Shown piece by piece: positions 33,006 to 41,879 of a stretch of DNA of 64,000 nt. The notes below the pieces were generated by a model. That model did no database searches. It was given only the letters and a program-made list of their open reading frames with translations, and was not told the origin of the DNA. Within the stretch, counting starts at the first letter, position 1; each line of letters begins with the position of its first letter. Origin of the DNA: Pectinatus haikarae (GTDB taxonomy: Bacteria; Bacillota; Negativicutes; Selenomonadales; Selenomonadaceae). Location of the stretch: assembly GCF_030813505.1 (NCBI RefSeq), contig NZ_JAUSUE010000018.1. One strand, given 5' to 3'. Position numbers and translations under genes: made by a program.

Positions 33006-34423
33006 CAGCCTATGCTCCCTTCCATTTCAAGACGTATGAGATTATTCATTTCTACAGCATATTCCAAGGGCAGTTCTTTTGATATAGGATTGGCAAAGCC
33101 ATTGACGATGAGCGTTTTTGCTTCTTCTTCGCTGAGCCCGCGGCTCATCAGATAGAAGACCGCATCATCGTCAATACGGCCGATGGAAGCTTCATGACCG
33201 ACATTGACGTCATTACAGCGGACGTCCATTAAAGGAATGGTGTCAGAGCGTGATTTGTCATCTAGCATAAGCGATTGACAGGAAACGCTGGTTTTGCTTT
33301 TATGAGCTTTTTCTGTCACGGTGACGGCGCTTCTGAAAGTACTGATACCGCCGGATTTAGAAAGAGATTTTGTACTGATGACAGAAGAAGTATGAGGTGC
33401 GTTATGCAGTATCTTTGTACCGGTGTCAAGATTTTGACCTTCGCCTGCAAATGTTATACCGGTAAATTCTGATTTTGCATATTCACCATTTAAAATAGTC
33501 ATGGGATATAGATATGAAATATGTGAACCGAAGGACCCGGATACCCATTCCATAACGCCGTTTTTTTCTACTTTTGCTCGTTTAGTATTTAAGTTATACA
33601 TGTTTTTGGACCAATTTTCAATGGTCGAGTACCTTAAATGAGCTTCTTCACCGACAAATAATTCAACGCAGCCGGCGTGAAGATTGGCGACGTTATATTT
33701 CGGTGCAGAGCAGCCTTCGATAAAATGCAAGCGCGCACCCTTATCGACGATGATGAGAGTATGTTCAAACTGCCCGGCTCCGGGGGAATTTAAACGGAAG
33801 TAAGACTGCAGGGGAATCTCAACGTCCGTATATGGAGGCACATAGACAAATGAACCGCCAGACCAGACGGCTCCGTGCAGAGCAGCAAATTTGTGATCGG
33901 TGGAAGGGACCAGCTTCATAAAATGTTTTTCTATCATTTCGGCATATGGACCGCTTAAAGCTTCTTCAATACCGCTGTAGATTACACCCTTTTCAGCCAC
34001 TGATTCCTGAATGTTATGATAAACCAACTCTGAATCATATTGTGCGCCGACGCCTGCGAGTGATGTACGTTCAGCATCGGGGATGCCAAGACGTTCAAAA
34101 GTGTCTTTAATATCTTCGGGAACGTCATCCCATTTTGCCGCCATTTTAGTATTGGGACGAACGTAGGTAACAATATTATTTATGTCAAGTCCGGAAATAT
34201 CCGGGCCCCAATTGGGAACTTTTAATTCATTATATATTTGCAGAGACTTGAGACGATGATCAAGCATCCATGCCGGTTCATTCTTTTTTGCACTTATTTG
34301 ACGGACTATTTCTTCTGTAAGGCCGCTGGCGAGTTTTTCTACGTCTTTTTCTTCTTTTGTAAAATCATATAAGCTGCGATTGACATCAGTTATTGACGAA
34401 TTCTTAGTTGAAATATCAGACAT
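33005..34423 (-). CDS. sufB: Fe-S cluster assembly scaffold SufB
   Basis: 472 residues from ATG 34423 (MSDISTKN). PAWMLDHRLKSLQIYNEL, WDDVPEDIKDTFERLGIPDAER, SGGSFVYVPPYTDVEIPLQSYFRLN, CSAPKYNVANLHAGCVELF and the C-terminal VSCQSLMLDDKSRSDTIP and NVGHEASIGRIDDDAVFYLMSRGL are standard SufB. Two upstream in-frame ATG/GTG codons exist inside sufC; MSDIS gives the usual family length. Overlaps sufC by eight bases. Confidence 0.95.
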   Translation of the reverse strand: MSDISTKNSSITDVNRSLYDFTKEEKDVEKLASGLTEEIVRQISAKKNEPAWMLDHRLKSLQIYNELKVPNWGPDISGLDINNIVTYVRPNTKMAAKWDDVPEDIKDTFERLGIPDAERTSLAGVGAQYDSELVYHNIQESVAEKGVIYSGIEEALSGPYAEMIEKHFMKLVPSTDHKFAALHGAVWSGGSFVYVPPYTDVEIPLQSYFRLNSPGAGQFEHTLIIVDKGARLHFIEGCSAPKYNVANLHAGCVELFVGEEAHLRYSTIENWSKNMYNLNTKRAKVEKNGVMEWVSGSFGSHISYLYPMTILNGEYAKSEFTGITFAGEGQNLDTGTKILHNAPHTSSVISTKSLSKSGGISTFRSAVTVTEKAHKSKTSVSCQSLMLDDKSRSDTIPLMDVRCNDVNVGHEASIGRIDDDAVFYLMSRGLSEEEAKTLIVNGFANPISKELPLEYAVEMNNLIRLEMEGSIG

Positions 34424-35180
34424 TTCCATCACCCGCCTGATTTTCAAAACGAATAAAGCCGTTTTCATTTATTTCCTGTATCAATTCACTGCCGCCGTCG
34501 GCTACAATACGGCCTTTTACAAGAATATGTACTTTATCTATCTTGAGCCGATTTAAAATATGCATATTGTGTGAAATTATGAGCATTCCCTTTTCGTCCG
34601 TCTGCTGGAATTCATTGATACCCTTGAGCATGATATTGACAGCGTCCACATCAAGACCGGAATCAGTTTCATCTAAAACAGCCATTTTGGGAGAAAGCAT
34701 GAGAAGCTGAAGCATTTCTACTTTTTTTCGCTCACCGCCGGAAAAACCGACATTGAGATCGCGTTCAAGATATTCCTGTTTTAAGTCTAAGACTTTTAAT
34801 ATTTCGTTGAGCTTTTTGCGGAAAAGTTTTCCTGTCAATGGAGTTTCCGCATTCTTTACAGCAGCCCGCAGAAAACTATAAAGAGAAATTCCCGGTATTT
34901 CGACAGGCGCCTGAAAGGACAGAAAAATGCCCTTCTTAGCTCTTTTATCGGTAGATAGTTCCGTTATATTTTCTTTTTCAAAAAAAATACTGCCTTCAGT
35001 GAGCTTGTAAGCCGGATTGGATAGAAGCGACGAGCCGAAAGTGGATTTCCCCGCACCATTAGGGCCCATAAGAACATGAGTTTCTCCCTTTTTTATAGTA
35101 AGATTCAATGAATGCAGTATAGGTACGTTGTCTGTAGAGGCAACTGAATAATTTTTTACTTCAAGTAAATTATCGCTCAT
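34416..35180 (-). CDS. sufC: SufC ATPase
   Basis: A 254-residue ABC-type cytoplasmic ATPase. Walker A GPNGAGKSTFGSSL, Q-loop FLSFQAPVEIPGI, signature GFSGGERKKVEMLQLL, Walker B MAVLDETDSGLDVDA, switch His SHN. The FSGGE signature and TDSGLDVD are SufC hallmarks; there is no transmembrane partner. First gene of sufCBDSU, controlled by the promoter at 35281-35309. Confidence 0.96.
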   Translation of the reverse strand: MSDNLLEVKNYSVASTDNVPILHSLNLTIKKGETHVLMGPNGAGKSTFGSSLLSNPAYKLTEGSIFFEKENITELSTDKRAKKGIFLSFQAPVEIPGISLYSFLRAAVKNAETPLTGKLFRKKLNEILKVLDLKQEYLERDLNVGFSGGERKKVEMLQLLMLSPKMAVLDETDSGLDVDAVNIMLKGINEFQQTDEKGMLIISHNMHILNRLKIDKVHILVKGRIVADGGSELIQEINENGFIRFENQAGDGNV

Positions 35181-35280
35181 ATTGAAAACTCTCCTTCAAA
35201 TTTGACTAAGTGATTTGATGTAAGGTTTATTGAATAAAATCTTATAATATGATTAAATTAGTGTATAGCTCATTGATGAT

Positions 35281-35309
35281 ATTATACTACTATGATAAGA
35301 TATAAACAA
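35281..35309 (-). promoter_or_regulatory. Sigma-A promoter of sufCBDSU
   Basis: Minus strand TTGTTT (35304-35309), 17-base spacer, perfect TATAAT (35281-35286). It leaves a 100-base leader before sufC. No IscR-type site was recognised with confidence. Confidence 0.7.
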
Positions 35310-35380
35310 TAGTTATTTTTTCACTTTTATATCTAAAAATGATTTATTGCAAAAATAACAGAAAAATTGCTGTTCCCGAG

Positions 35381-35436
35381 AGCCTTTTACTTATAAATAT
35401 AAATAATAGATATATAGGTATTTATAAATAAAGGCT
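35381..35436. repeat. Imperfect inverted repeat upstream of suf
   Basis: AGCCTTTTACTTATAAATA (35381-35399) and TATTTATAAATAAAGGCT (35419-35436) can pair over about 17 bases. It lies between the suf promoter and the terminator of the LDH-like gene. The rest of 35181-35524 holds only the suf promoter and the terminator listed next. Confidence 0.5.
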
Positions 35437-35471
35437 TTCGATACAGTAGTTTTTTATTTTATAAATTAATA

Positions 35472-35497
35472 ACGCCTTATACAAAAGTATAAGGCGT
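35472..35497 (-). terminator. Hairpin terminator of the LDH-like gene
   Basis: ACGCCTTATAC pairs perfectly with GTATAAGGCGT around AAAA. On the minus strand it is followed by TTATTAATTTAT, a weak U-tract, 28 bases after the stop. Confidence 0.65.
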
Positions 35498-35524
35498 ACA
35501 AAATGGCAAAATATGATAAACTGC

Positions 35525-36481
35525 TTACAGGTTTTTGCAGCAGGATAAAGCATTTTTTACACTGGCAGCAGAACTGAACAGTAAATTTTGTTCAGTCTCG
35601 GTCAGCTTTACTTCAAACGATTTTACAACCCCCTCCGCACAAAGCATGCGAGGGATACTCAGAGCAATGTCACGCAGTCCGTACTCTCCCTCAAAAACCG
35701 CTGACATGGGCAAAATAGTGTGTTCGTCATATAGGATGGACTTTATGAAGCGGCAGGCTACCATGGCTATGCCGGTATTGGTCCAGCCTTTTAGATTTAT
35801 TATATCATAGGCAACCTGAACGATTTCATCCTCAATTGCCTGTCGGTTTATCTTTTGAGAAAAATTGAAACACTCATCGAGATGTTCAAGAGGCATACCT
35901 GCTATATTAACAGTGCTCCATGCCGTGAAAGCAGAATTGCCGTGCTCTCCGAGAATATAACCGTGAATGTTTTTGGGGTCGACGTGGTAATGATCCGCCA
36001 GAATGCGTCTGAAACGAAATGTTTCCAGCATTGTTCCGGTGCCGACTATTTTCTCGCGCGGGTAATCAAAATGAGTGGAAATATAGTACGTTGCCACATC
36101 GAGAGGATTCGTTATCGCGATTATCATAGCATCCTTGGTATATTTGGTTATTTCGGTCATAATGCTGTTCATTATTTTGATGTTGGTTTTTGCCAATATT
36201 AAACGATCGGGTGTTTCACCGGGTCTGATACTGGGACCTGCGGTAATAATTATTATACCGGCATCCCTGCAGTCGGAATAGGTGCCTGCATGCACATTGA
36301 TATTCGTGCTGTATATGCACGAAGTGGCGTGGCTGGCGTCGAGCGCCTCACCTTTTGCTTTGTCGGCGTTTATGTCCAGCAGGACTATTTCGGACGCCAA
36401 CTGAAAATCGGTTATTTTATTCAGTATTGCCGAACCGACATTACTGGCACCGATGATCACGATTTTACCCTTGTTAATCAT
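35525..36481 (-). CDS. L-lactate/2-hydroxyacid dehydrogenase (LDH/MDH family)
   Basis: 318 residues. NAD-binding GASNVGSAI, LLDINADKAKGEALD, TAGPSIRPGET, NPLDVATYYIS and the catalytic His in LGEHGNSAFTAWS identify the family. At the substrate-specificity position where LDH has Gln and MDH has Arg (AGANQKPGE in LDH) this protein has Ile (AGPSIRPGE), and the catalytic loop reads GEHGNS as in L-2-hydroxyisocaproate dehydrogenases. So the true substrate may be a bulkier 2-oxo acid; lactate remains possible. It is the only gene behind a cobalamin riboswitch. Confidence 0.82.
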   Translation of the reverse strand: MINKGKIVIIGASNVGSAILNKITDFQLASEIVLLDINADKAKGEALDASHATSCIYSTNINVHAGTYSDCRDAGIIIITAGPSIRPGETPDRLILAKTNIKIMNSIMTEITKYTKDAMIIAITNPLDVATYYISTHFDYPREKIVGTGTMLETFRFRRILADHYHVDPKNIHGYILGEHGNSAFTAWSTVNIAGMPLEHLDECFNFSQKINRQAIEDEIVQVAYDIINLKGWTNTGIAMVACRFIKSILYDEHTILPMSAVFEGEYGLRDIALSIPRMLCAEGVVKSFEVKLTETEQNLLFSSAASVKNALSCCKNL

Positions 36482-36544
36482 AGAAAATTCTCCTCCCTAT
36501 CACTCGTAGGTGTACCGCATACATAAATTTACGGTATGGTGACT

Positions 36545-36712
36545 GATGAACAGGCAGTTCTTCTGGCTTTGCTTCATTGCGTCCTGCACCTTCTCAAGGT
36601 TAATACCTCAATGGTCCCTGCAGGTTACTCCGCATCACAGCTGCGGGACAGCTCCGGTTTATTTTTCCCGGATTCTCTATTAAGTCGCTGACACCTGTTC
36701 CTTAGACAATAA
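36545..36712 (-). ncRNA. Cobalamin riboswitch upstream of the LDH-like gene
   Basis: On the minus strand the conserved blocks occur in order: GGTGTC, GAGAATCCGGG, CCGGAGCTGTCCCGCAGCTGTGA with GCGGAG, and the B12-box segment GCCAGAAGAACTGCC. These form the receptor core of the Cbl aptamer. The roughly 60-base platform before the ATG contains CCTA...TAGG next to the GGGAGGAG ribosome site and no U-tract, so translational control is more likely. Adenosyl- or other cobalamin should repress expression. Confidence 0.92.
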
Positions 36713-36722
36713 TAGATCTATT

Positions 36723-36751
36723 ATATTAGTTTATGGATTTTAATAAATCAA
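36723..36751 (-). promoter_or_regulatory. Sigma-A promoter of the cobalamin-riboswitch transcript
   Basis: Minus strand TTGATT (36746-36751), 17-base spacer, TAATAT (36723-36728). Transcription would start about five bases before the aptamer. The remaining 36752-37021 stretch shows no gene; an ecfA promoter was not clear. Confidence 0.65.
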
Positions 36752-37021
36752 CATAATAAATTCTACATCGACATTGTTGCATATGGCAAAAAAAATGTCA
36801 ATAGAGAGAAGACTTTATCAAAAAATTAGGATCTTATCACAAAGACATTAGTGATAAATTACAGTTATACGTTTGCAGATATAAAAAGATAATGGGTGAT
36901 GATTATGGCACAGAAGCAGTTATTGCTGTAAAATAGAGTATAAAATTGCAGAAAATAATTGGTATATACAGCAGCAAGAATTAAAAAGCATCATGATGAC
37001 TATGGCGGACGGGAGACAAAG

Positions 37022-37852
37022 ATGGATAAAATTGAAGTAAAAAATCTTGCTTATGAATATGTACAGGCAGATAATAAGAAAAAAAAGGCACTCGATAATA
37101 TAAACCTGATAATAAATAAGGGAGAATTCGTTGCTGTTATCGGCATGAACGGTTCAGGAAAATCCACGCTGGCCAGACATTTTAACGGACTTTTACTGCC
37201 ATCAGAGGGATCGTGTACAGTGAATGGACTTGATACTAAGGACGAAGCGTCAATATGGCAGATCCGGCAAAAAGTGGGTATGGTTTTTCAGAATCCGGAT
37301 AATCAGATAATAGCGGCCATTGTTGAAGATGATGTTGCTTTTGGACCGGAAAATCTGGGAATAATGCCGGAAGAAATAAAAAAACGAGTTACAGAAAGCC
37401 TCAAGGCGATAGGCATGGAAAAACAACGAAATCTTGCACCGCATCTTCTTTCAGGAGGGCAGAAACAGCTTATTGCCATAGCCGGTGTGTTGGCCATGCG
37501 GACGGATTATATGGTGCTTGACGAGCCGACGGCGATGCTTGATCCCTCCGGCAGGGAGGCCGTGATGGAGGCAATTTGTGCTGTGCGTGAAAAATATGGC
37601 ATGACAGTGATATTGATAACACATTTTATGGATGAGGCAGTATCTGCTGACAGAATAGTGGTAATGAGTAATGGAAAAATCGCTGCGGACGGAACACCGC
37701 GTGAAATATTTCGCAACAGCGGGAAGATAAGAGAGTTAGGGCTCGAACCGCCCTTGGCTGCACAAATGGCATACGATTTGAGAAAACGCGGGATAAATAT
37801 TCCGGCGGATATTTATACGGATAATGACCTGGTAAAATCGCTTCAAAAATGA
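37022..37852 (+). CDS. ecfA: ECF transporter ATP-binding protein (EcfA-type)
   Basis: 276 residues. ATPase of energy-coupling-factor vitamin/metal importers. Walker A GMNGSGKSTLARH, Q-loop VFQNPDNQIIAAIVEDDVAFGPENLG (diagnostic of EcfA/CbiO), signature LLSGGQKQLIAIAGVLAM, Walker B YMVLDEPTAMLDPSGR, switch His ITHFMDEA. ATG 37022 is used; the frame is open 21 codons upstream but without a ribosome site. Normally ecfA1 is followed by ecfA2 and ecfT; here it is alone and followed by an IS256 scrap, so the locus seems broken and its partners must lie elsewhere. Confidence 0.93.
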   Translation: MDKIEVKNLAYEYVQADNKKKKALDNINLIINKGEFVAVIGMNGSGKSTLARHFNGLLLPSEGSCTVNGLDTKDEASIWQIRQKVGMVFQNPDNQIIAAIVEDDVAFGPENLGIMPEEIKKRVTESLKAIGMEKQRNLAPHLLSGGQKQLIAIAGVLAMRTDYMVLDEPTAMLDPSGREAVMEAICAVREKYGMTVILITHFMDEAVSADRIVVMSNGKIAADGTPREIFRNSGKIRELGLEPPLAAQMAYDLRKRGINIPADIYTDNDLVKSLQK

Positions 37853-37881
37853 AGCAGGCGGGTATTGTCATATTTCAAAGA

Positions 37882-37956
37882 TCCACCAATGCTATTGAAA
37901 ATTTCAACCGCCAATTACGAAAAGTAACAAAAATTTTCCGGCACTCCTTGTTCTAA
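37882..37956 (+). pseudogene. IS256-family transposase scrap
   Basis: The plus strand reads STNAIENFNRQLRKVTK, the conserved block of the mutator/IS256 transposase C-terminal part, then diverges to a stop (TAA at 37954-37956). No start, no catalytic DDE residues and no clear inverted repeats remain. It marks a past insertion or recombination directly after ecfA. Confidence 0.8.
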
Positions 37957-37959
37957 CGT

Positions 37960-38970
37960 TTACTGTTTTTTCTTCGGTAAATCTGATAAGTTAATATCTT
38001 CATTCTCCGGCAGCTGCAGCTGTCGGACATGATAGATTGCATACTCTTCTAAAGCCTTACACTCCATAGCTTCATGCGATATAATTCCCTTGTCCTGCAA
38101 AATTTTCCGATGACGGAAAGTCAAGAATTCATTGACGCTGACGGCCCAATCCTGCATAGTCATCACCTGACCATGACGAGCAAGATCCTCTGCATGATCC
38201 AGAAACATCGTTACAATGCGATTCAAATCTTCAAATTCGTCCTTTTGCAAATAATTTTTTGCGATCACGACATCTGCTTTACGAACTTTTGCTCCCTTGA
38301 AGGAAGTCAGGCCCATGTTATCCTTATGCGCATTAGCACGTTCCATAATGATTTCAGCAGCCGTCTTTCCTGTTACGGCATATAGCATCTTATTTTGAAC
38401 CGATGCAAAAAAGTCTTTGGTTATCGCTAGAGACGGATTATAATCCACAGATAGTGCATAGATATCTCGTACCTTTTGATAGAAACGCTTTTCTGATGCC
38501 CGGATATCACGAATCCGTTCGAGTAATTCATCAAAATAATCTTGTCCGAACTTTTGCGGATCTTTCAACCGTTCATCATTCATGACAAACCCTTTTTTCA
38601 TATATTCCTTGAGAATATTACTCGTCCAATTGCGAAACTGAATACCAACAGAGGAACGTATCCGATAGCCGATAGCCAGAATCATATCAAGATTATAGAA
38701 TTTTGTTCGCCGTGAAACATCACGTGTTCCCTCTGATTGAACTAGTAAGTGATCCTTACTAGTTCCCTCTTGTTTCAATTCATTATCATGATAGATGTTT
38801 TTTATATGCATGGAAATATTTTGCGGCGTCGTGGCATAAAGTCTTGCTATGTTCACCCGGCTCATCCATATCGTATCCTGATTGAGATACACATCAACTT
38901 TAGTATCTCCGAGCTCCGTCTGATAAATCAGGATTTCTCCTTGGGCTGGTTGATGCTTTCCACTCATCAT
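37960..38970 (-). CDS. RhuM-family protein
   Basis: 336 residues. EILIYQTELGDTKVDVYLNQDTIWMSRVNIARLYATTPQNIS is the typical RhuM start, followed by RRTKFYNLDMILAIGYRIRSSVGIQFR and the central FYQKVRDIYALSVDYNP and MLYAVTGKTAAEIIMERA. RhuM proteins are accessory, widely spread, often next to type I restriction genes or on islands; the name comes from a Salmonella virulence island and the activity is unknown. Its ATG overlaps the stop of an upstream broken frame (ATGA), as if once co-translated. Codon context and position beside IS debris suggest transfer. Confidence 0.88.
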   Translation of the reverse strand: MMSGKHQPAQGEILIYQTELGDTKVDVYLNQDTIWMSRVNIARLYATTPQNISMHIKNIYHDNELKQEGTSKDHLLVQSEGTRDVSRRTKFYNLDMILAIGYRIRSSVGIQFRNWTSNILKEYMKKGFVMNDERLKDPQKFGQDYFDELLERIRDIRASEKRFYQKVRDIYALSVDYNPSLAITKDFFASVQNKMLYAVTGKTAAEIIMERANAHKDNMGLTSFKGAKVRKADVVIAKNYLQKDEFEDLNRIVTMFLDHAEDLARHGQVMTMQDWAVSVNEFLTFRHRKILQDKGIISHEAMECKALEEYAIYHVRQLQLPENEDINLSDLPKKKQ

Positions 38971-39143
38971 TCAATCTTCTCCTTGATTAGTTTATCCAAA
39001 TTCTTGGTTTCTTCATTCAACGTTGATTTTTTATCTTCACTTCAGGCATCAAGCTTTTTGCATTCTTTCAGAAAATAGTTCTTATTTGCCGCCTGAATTT
39101 CCGTCGTTGTTTTACAATTTTGATAAATATTGGCAATTCCCAT
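38967..39143 (-). pseudogene. Broken small reading frame upstream of rhuM
   Basis: From ATG 39143 the frame reads MGIANIYQNCKTTTEIQAAN..., meets TGA at 39042-39044 after 33 codons, then stays open for 24 more (SEDKKSTLNEETKNLDKLIK...) to a TGA that overlaps the rhuM start. The hydrophilic, Lys/Glu-rich tail resembles the C terminus of a larger partner (an hsdM-like restriction subunit would be typical), but it cannot be identified. One nonsense change or a truncated remnant explains it. Confidence 0.5.
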
Positions 39144-39231
39144 GATATTATTTGATTTATAAACATTAAAATTCATTGCTTATTATTTTAGCATATCTTA
39201 TATATTTTTATTATATTTCGTAGTTTGTAAT

Positions 39232-41859
39232 TTATGCCTGCAGTTTCTGAGGCAAAATCAGAAGAAACATTTCTGCGACATAGGATAATTCGGTATCAGG
39301 TATTGCTATTCCGTATGTCTCTTCTATGACAATAAAACTTTTTCGGATTGTGCTAAAAAGCATTTCGTGGCCGCACTTTAATTTGTCATAGTTTTTGTAC
39401 GGAAGCTCTTCTTTGCGGATAACACGTTCAAGCATGCAAATTGAATGAAAAATAAATTTTACAAATATATGCTCATTGAGCGGTTGGTTATAATTTTTTA
39501 ATATATCATTAAGCGATTGGCCCAGCAGGTCTGTCGCTTTTTTTACGTCAATAAAAGTAGCGATATCGGCTAGAGCGGTGATTATTTTGTTTAGCAGCCA
39601 GGCATCTATGGACGAGGCCCAGGAAAAAAGCGGGGGATTATTAAGCTCAGAAGACAGCTCAGATGCATAAGCAAGCTGATTATTGAGTAATTTTACAATA
39701 GCATCCAATGTAATATCAGGCATCAGGCAGCGCCGTGCAGCCTCAAGTAAAAGAGGCGTAGAAATGTTGCTGATGGTTCTTATGGGAATGGCTGTTTTTG
39801 CAGTGATCATATCGCCAAAATCTATCAATGATCCCATATCGACAAGAATCAGAATACCACGCTCATAATGAAGTTTTTCGGCCAACCCCGCGGCGAGTGT
39901 CAGAATAGTGTCGACCTTGGCATCAAGAGGCATATCTATAGCGTATATTTCCGAGTTCCCTATCAATGTTTTTACAACCTCAACCATACTGCTGGCAGTG
40001 CTGCGTCCGTGGCAGATAACAATTATAGGAAGAGCAGCAGACTTGTTTTGCTTGATGGTGTATAAAAATAAAGCGATAATGGCTGTTTCTTCTGGCGGTA
40101 TTACTATATCGAACAAGCTGGCCGCATCAGTGCATATCATTTTTGCCAGCTTATATTCATTAGGATGTTTGGCTGTTATTTCGTTAGCATTGATACCTGT
40201 TGCGGCTTGACCATTTTCCAGTCTGTCCTTAAGCAGTTCAAGATGAAGTGCCAGACTGTAGATTGTTTTATTGTCAGCAATAGTAATTTCACTGGGATTA
40301 AGATGTTTTTTTATTATGTTTGTCAGATCAGTATTGACTATTTTATTAAGAATATCTTTGTCGATTTTTACTTTTTGACTGTCATTGGTTACGGTTTTGT
40401 AGTGATGCAGTTTAGAATGGATTTTTTCCTTTATGGTTTCTATAGCGATACCATCATTATAAAAAGATTGAGCTGTTTTAAGAATGTATTCATAAAAACC
40501 AGCATCGACAGCATAGTCATCTTTGAGCAGCAGATCGCTTAGCTGATCATTATCACCGTCGAAAATAATAGGTTTAATATCATTGAAATTAAAAGTTTTA
40601 TAAAGTTCCTGACGATTGGATGCCGATTGAAAAAATTCATTTTTCAAGTTATCAGTCAGCTGCGATAATTTTATGCTTATATTTTGTTTATCCCCTGAAC
40701 CTGATGATAATACATTTTCTATAAAAGCATTGGCACACAGGACTTGAATGTCATTATGCAATTGACCGATATTGCCGCTGCATTTGTAGGTAAGAAGTAC
40801 CTTTAAAACTTCTTTGGAAACGACAAGCGGTTTTTTTATAATTTTCGATTCAGTCTGAAAAAAATGATTGATAAGTTTCATGCGCACTTTTAGAGGACGT
40901 TCGTTAAGTTCAGGCAAAGTAATAAGAATGGGAATACGGCGGAAAAATGTTTTGAGTATAGCTGACTGGGGATTTTCTGTCGTGGCTGCCAGAATTAGTA
41001 CATTCGCTTCATGGTAGCTTTCCGTTTCGCCAAGTTTACGATATTTGCCGTGATCAATGAGTGAAAAAAGCATTTCCTGTCCTTCTGGGGGCAGCCGATG
41101 TATCTCATCAAGAAAAAGAATACCGCCGTTGGCTTGCCCGACGAGACCGGTAGTGTCCTTAAAGGCACCGGTGAAGGCACCTTTTATATGTCCGAAAAGA
41201 TGAGATAAAAGCAGCTGTGTATTTTCCGCGTAATCGGAACAATTAAAAATTATAAAGGGAGCATGTTCCGATAATGTTTTCATTTCTATCGCATAGCGGT
41301 ACATTATATTGGCAAAAGTAGTTTTACCGCTGCCGGTAGGTCCTGTTATAAGAGTATGAAGACCGTTGGGCGGATACAGGACAGCTGCTTTTGCCTGTTT
41401 GGATTGGGTATAAAGATCATCGGTCACTCCTATCAGATTGTCAAAAACATCATGTGGTGTGCTGGCCGGTATGGTGTCTTTATCTGCTGACGGTATAAGT
41501 GAAATGTCACCGACGGATAATGACTGAGGTGATGTATCAGCGGCAGAGAGATGCAGGCAGTTTTCGAGAGCGGAGAAGCTGTTGAAAACATTTGCGGTCA
41601 GATGTGTATTATAGGCGGTTTCCAGCAAATTTTTTTCAATATAGATGACAGGCTTGCCATTTATTTTTATTACCAGATTTTGCTTCAGGGCGGCGTTGAG
41701 TTCCATACTCACATTATTCCGCAATATACCGGTGGCAGCCGCAATATCCATGGTAGTGCAGCCCAGCTGGGGCGATATTCCGGGATAAAGTTTTTCGAGG
41801 ACAGTGTTTCCGTGCTTTTTGAGAATATGCAATATTTTTTGTTTGCGTGAATAATGCAT
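39232..41859 (-). CDS. LevR-type sigma-54-dependent PTS regulator
   Basis: 875 residues. N-terminal winged helix (about 1-85), then a sigma-54 AAA+ domain: Walker A GPTGSGKTTF at 173-180, GAFTGA near 235, Walker B GGILFLDEIHRLP near 250, and RIPILITLPELNERP. The second half holds PTS regulation domains (about 460-560 and 770-870) flanking an EIIA-mannose-like domain (IVICHGRSTASSMVEVVK, about 610-700) with its candidate phospho-His. HPr/EII phosphorylation of these histidines should tune activity. It is divergent from the mannose-family PTS operon that carries a -24/-12 promoter, its obvious target. Confidence 0.93.
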   Translation of the reverse strand: MHYSRKQKILHILKKHGNTVLEKLYPGISPQLGCTTMDIAAATGILRNNVSMELNAALKQNLVIKINGKPVIYIEKNLLETAYNTHLTANVFNSFSALENCLHLSAADTSPQSLSVGDISLIPSADKDTIPASTPHDVFDNLIGVTDDLYTQSKQAKAAVLYPPNGLHTLITGPTGSGKTTFANIMYRYAIEMKTLSEHAPFIIFNCSDYAENTQLLLSHLFGHIKGAFTGAFKDTTGLVGQANGGILFLDEIHRLPPEGQEMLFSLIDHGKYRKLGETESYHEANVLILAATTENPQSAILKTFFRRIPILITLPELNERPLKVRMKLINHFFQTESKIIKKPLVVSKEVLKVLLTYKCSGNIGQLHNDIQVLCANAFIENVLSSGSGDKQNISIKLSQLTDNLKNEFFQSASNRQELYKTFNFNDIKPIIFDGDNDQLSDLLLKDDYAVDAGFYEYILKTAQSFYNDGIAIETIKEKIHSKLHHYKTVTNDSQKVKIDKDILNKIVNTDLTNIIKKHLNPSEITIADNKTIYSLALHLELLKDRLENGQAATGINANEITAKHPNEYKLAKMICTDAASLFDIVIPPEETAIIALFLYTIKQNKSAALPIIVICHGRSTASSMVEVVKTLIGNSEIYAIDMPLDAKVDTILTLAAGLAEKLHYERGILILVDMGSLIDFGDMITAKTAIPIRTISNISTPLLLEAARRCLMPDITLDAIVKLLNNQLAYASELSSELNNPPLFSWASSIDAWLLNKIITALADIATFIDVKKATDLLGQSLNDILKNYNQPLNEHIFVKFIFHSICMLERVIRKEELPYKNYDKLKCGHEMLFSTIRKSFIVIEETYGIAIPDTELSYVAEMFLLILPQKLQA

Positions 41860-41879
41860 ATAAAAAACTCCTTTATTTC

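Noticed and set aside
37960..41859. Prophage or genomic island with integrase
   Set aside because: RhuM and IS scraps are present, but no integrase, tRNA attachment site or phage structural gene is seen.
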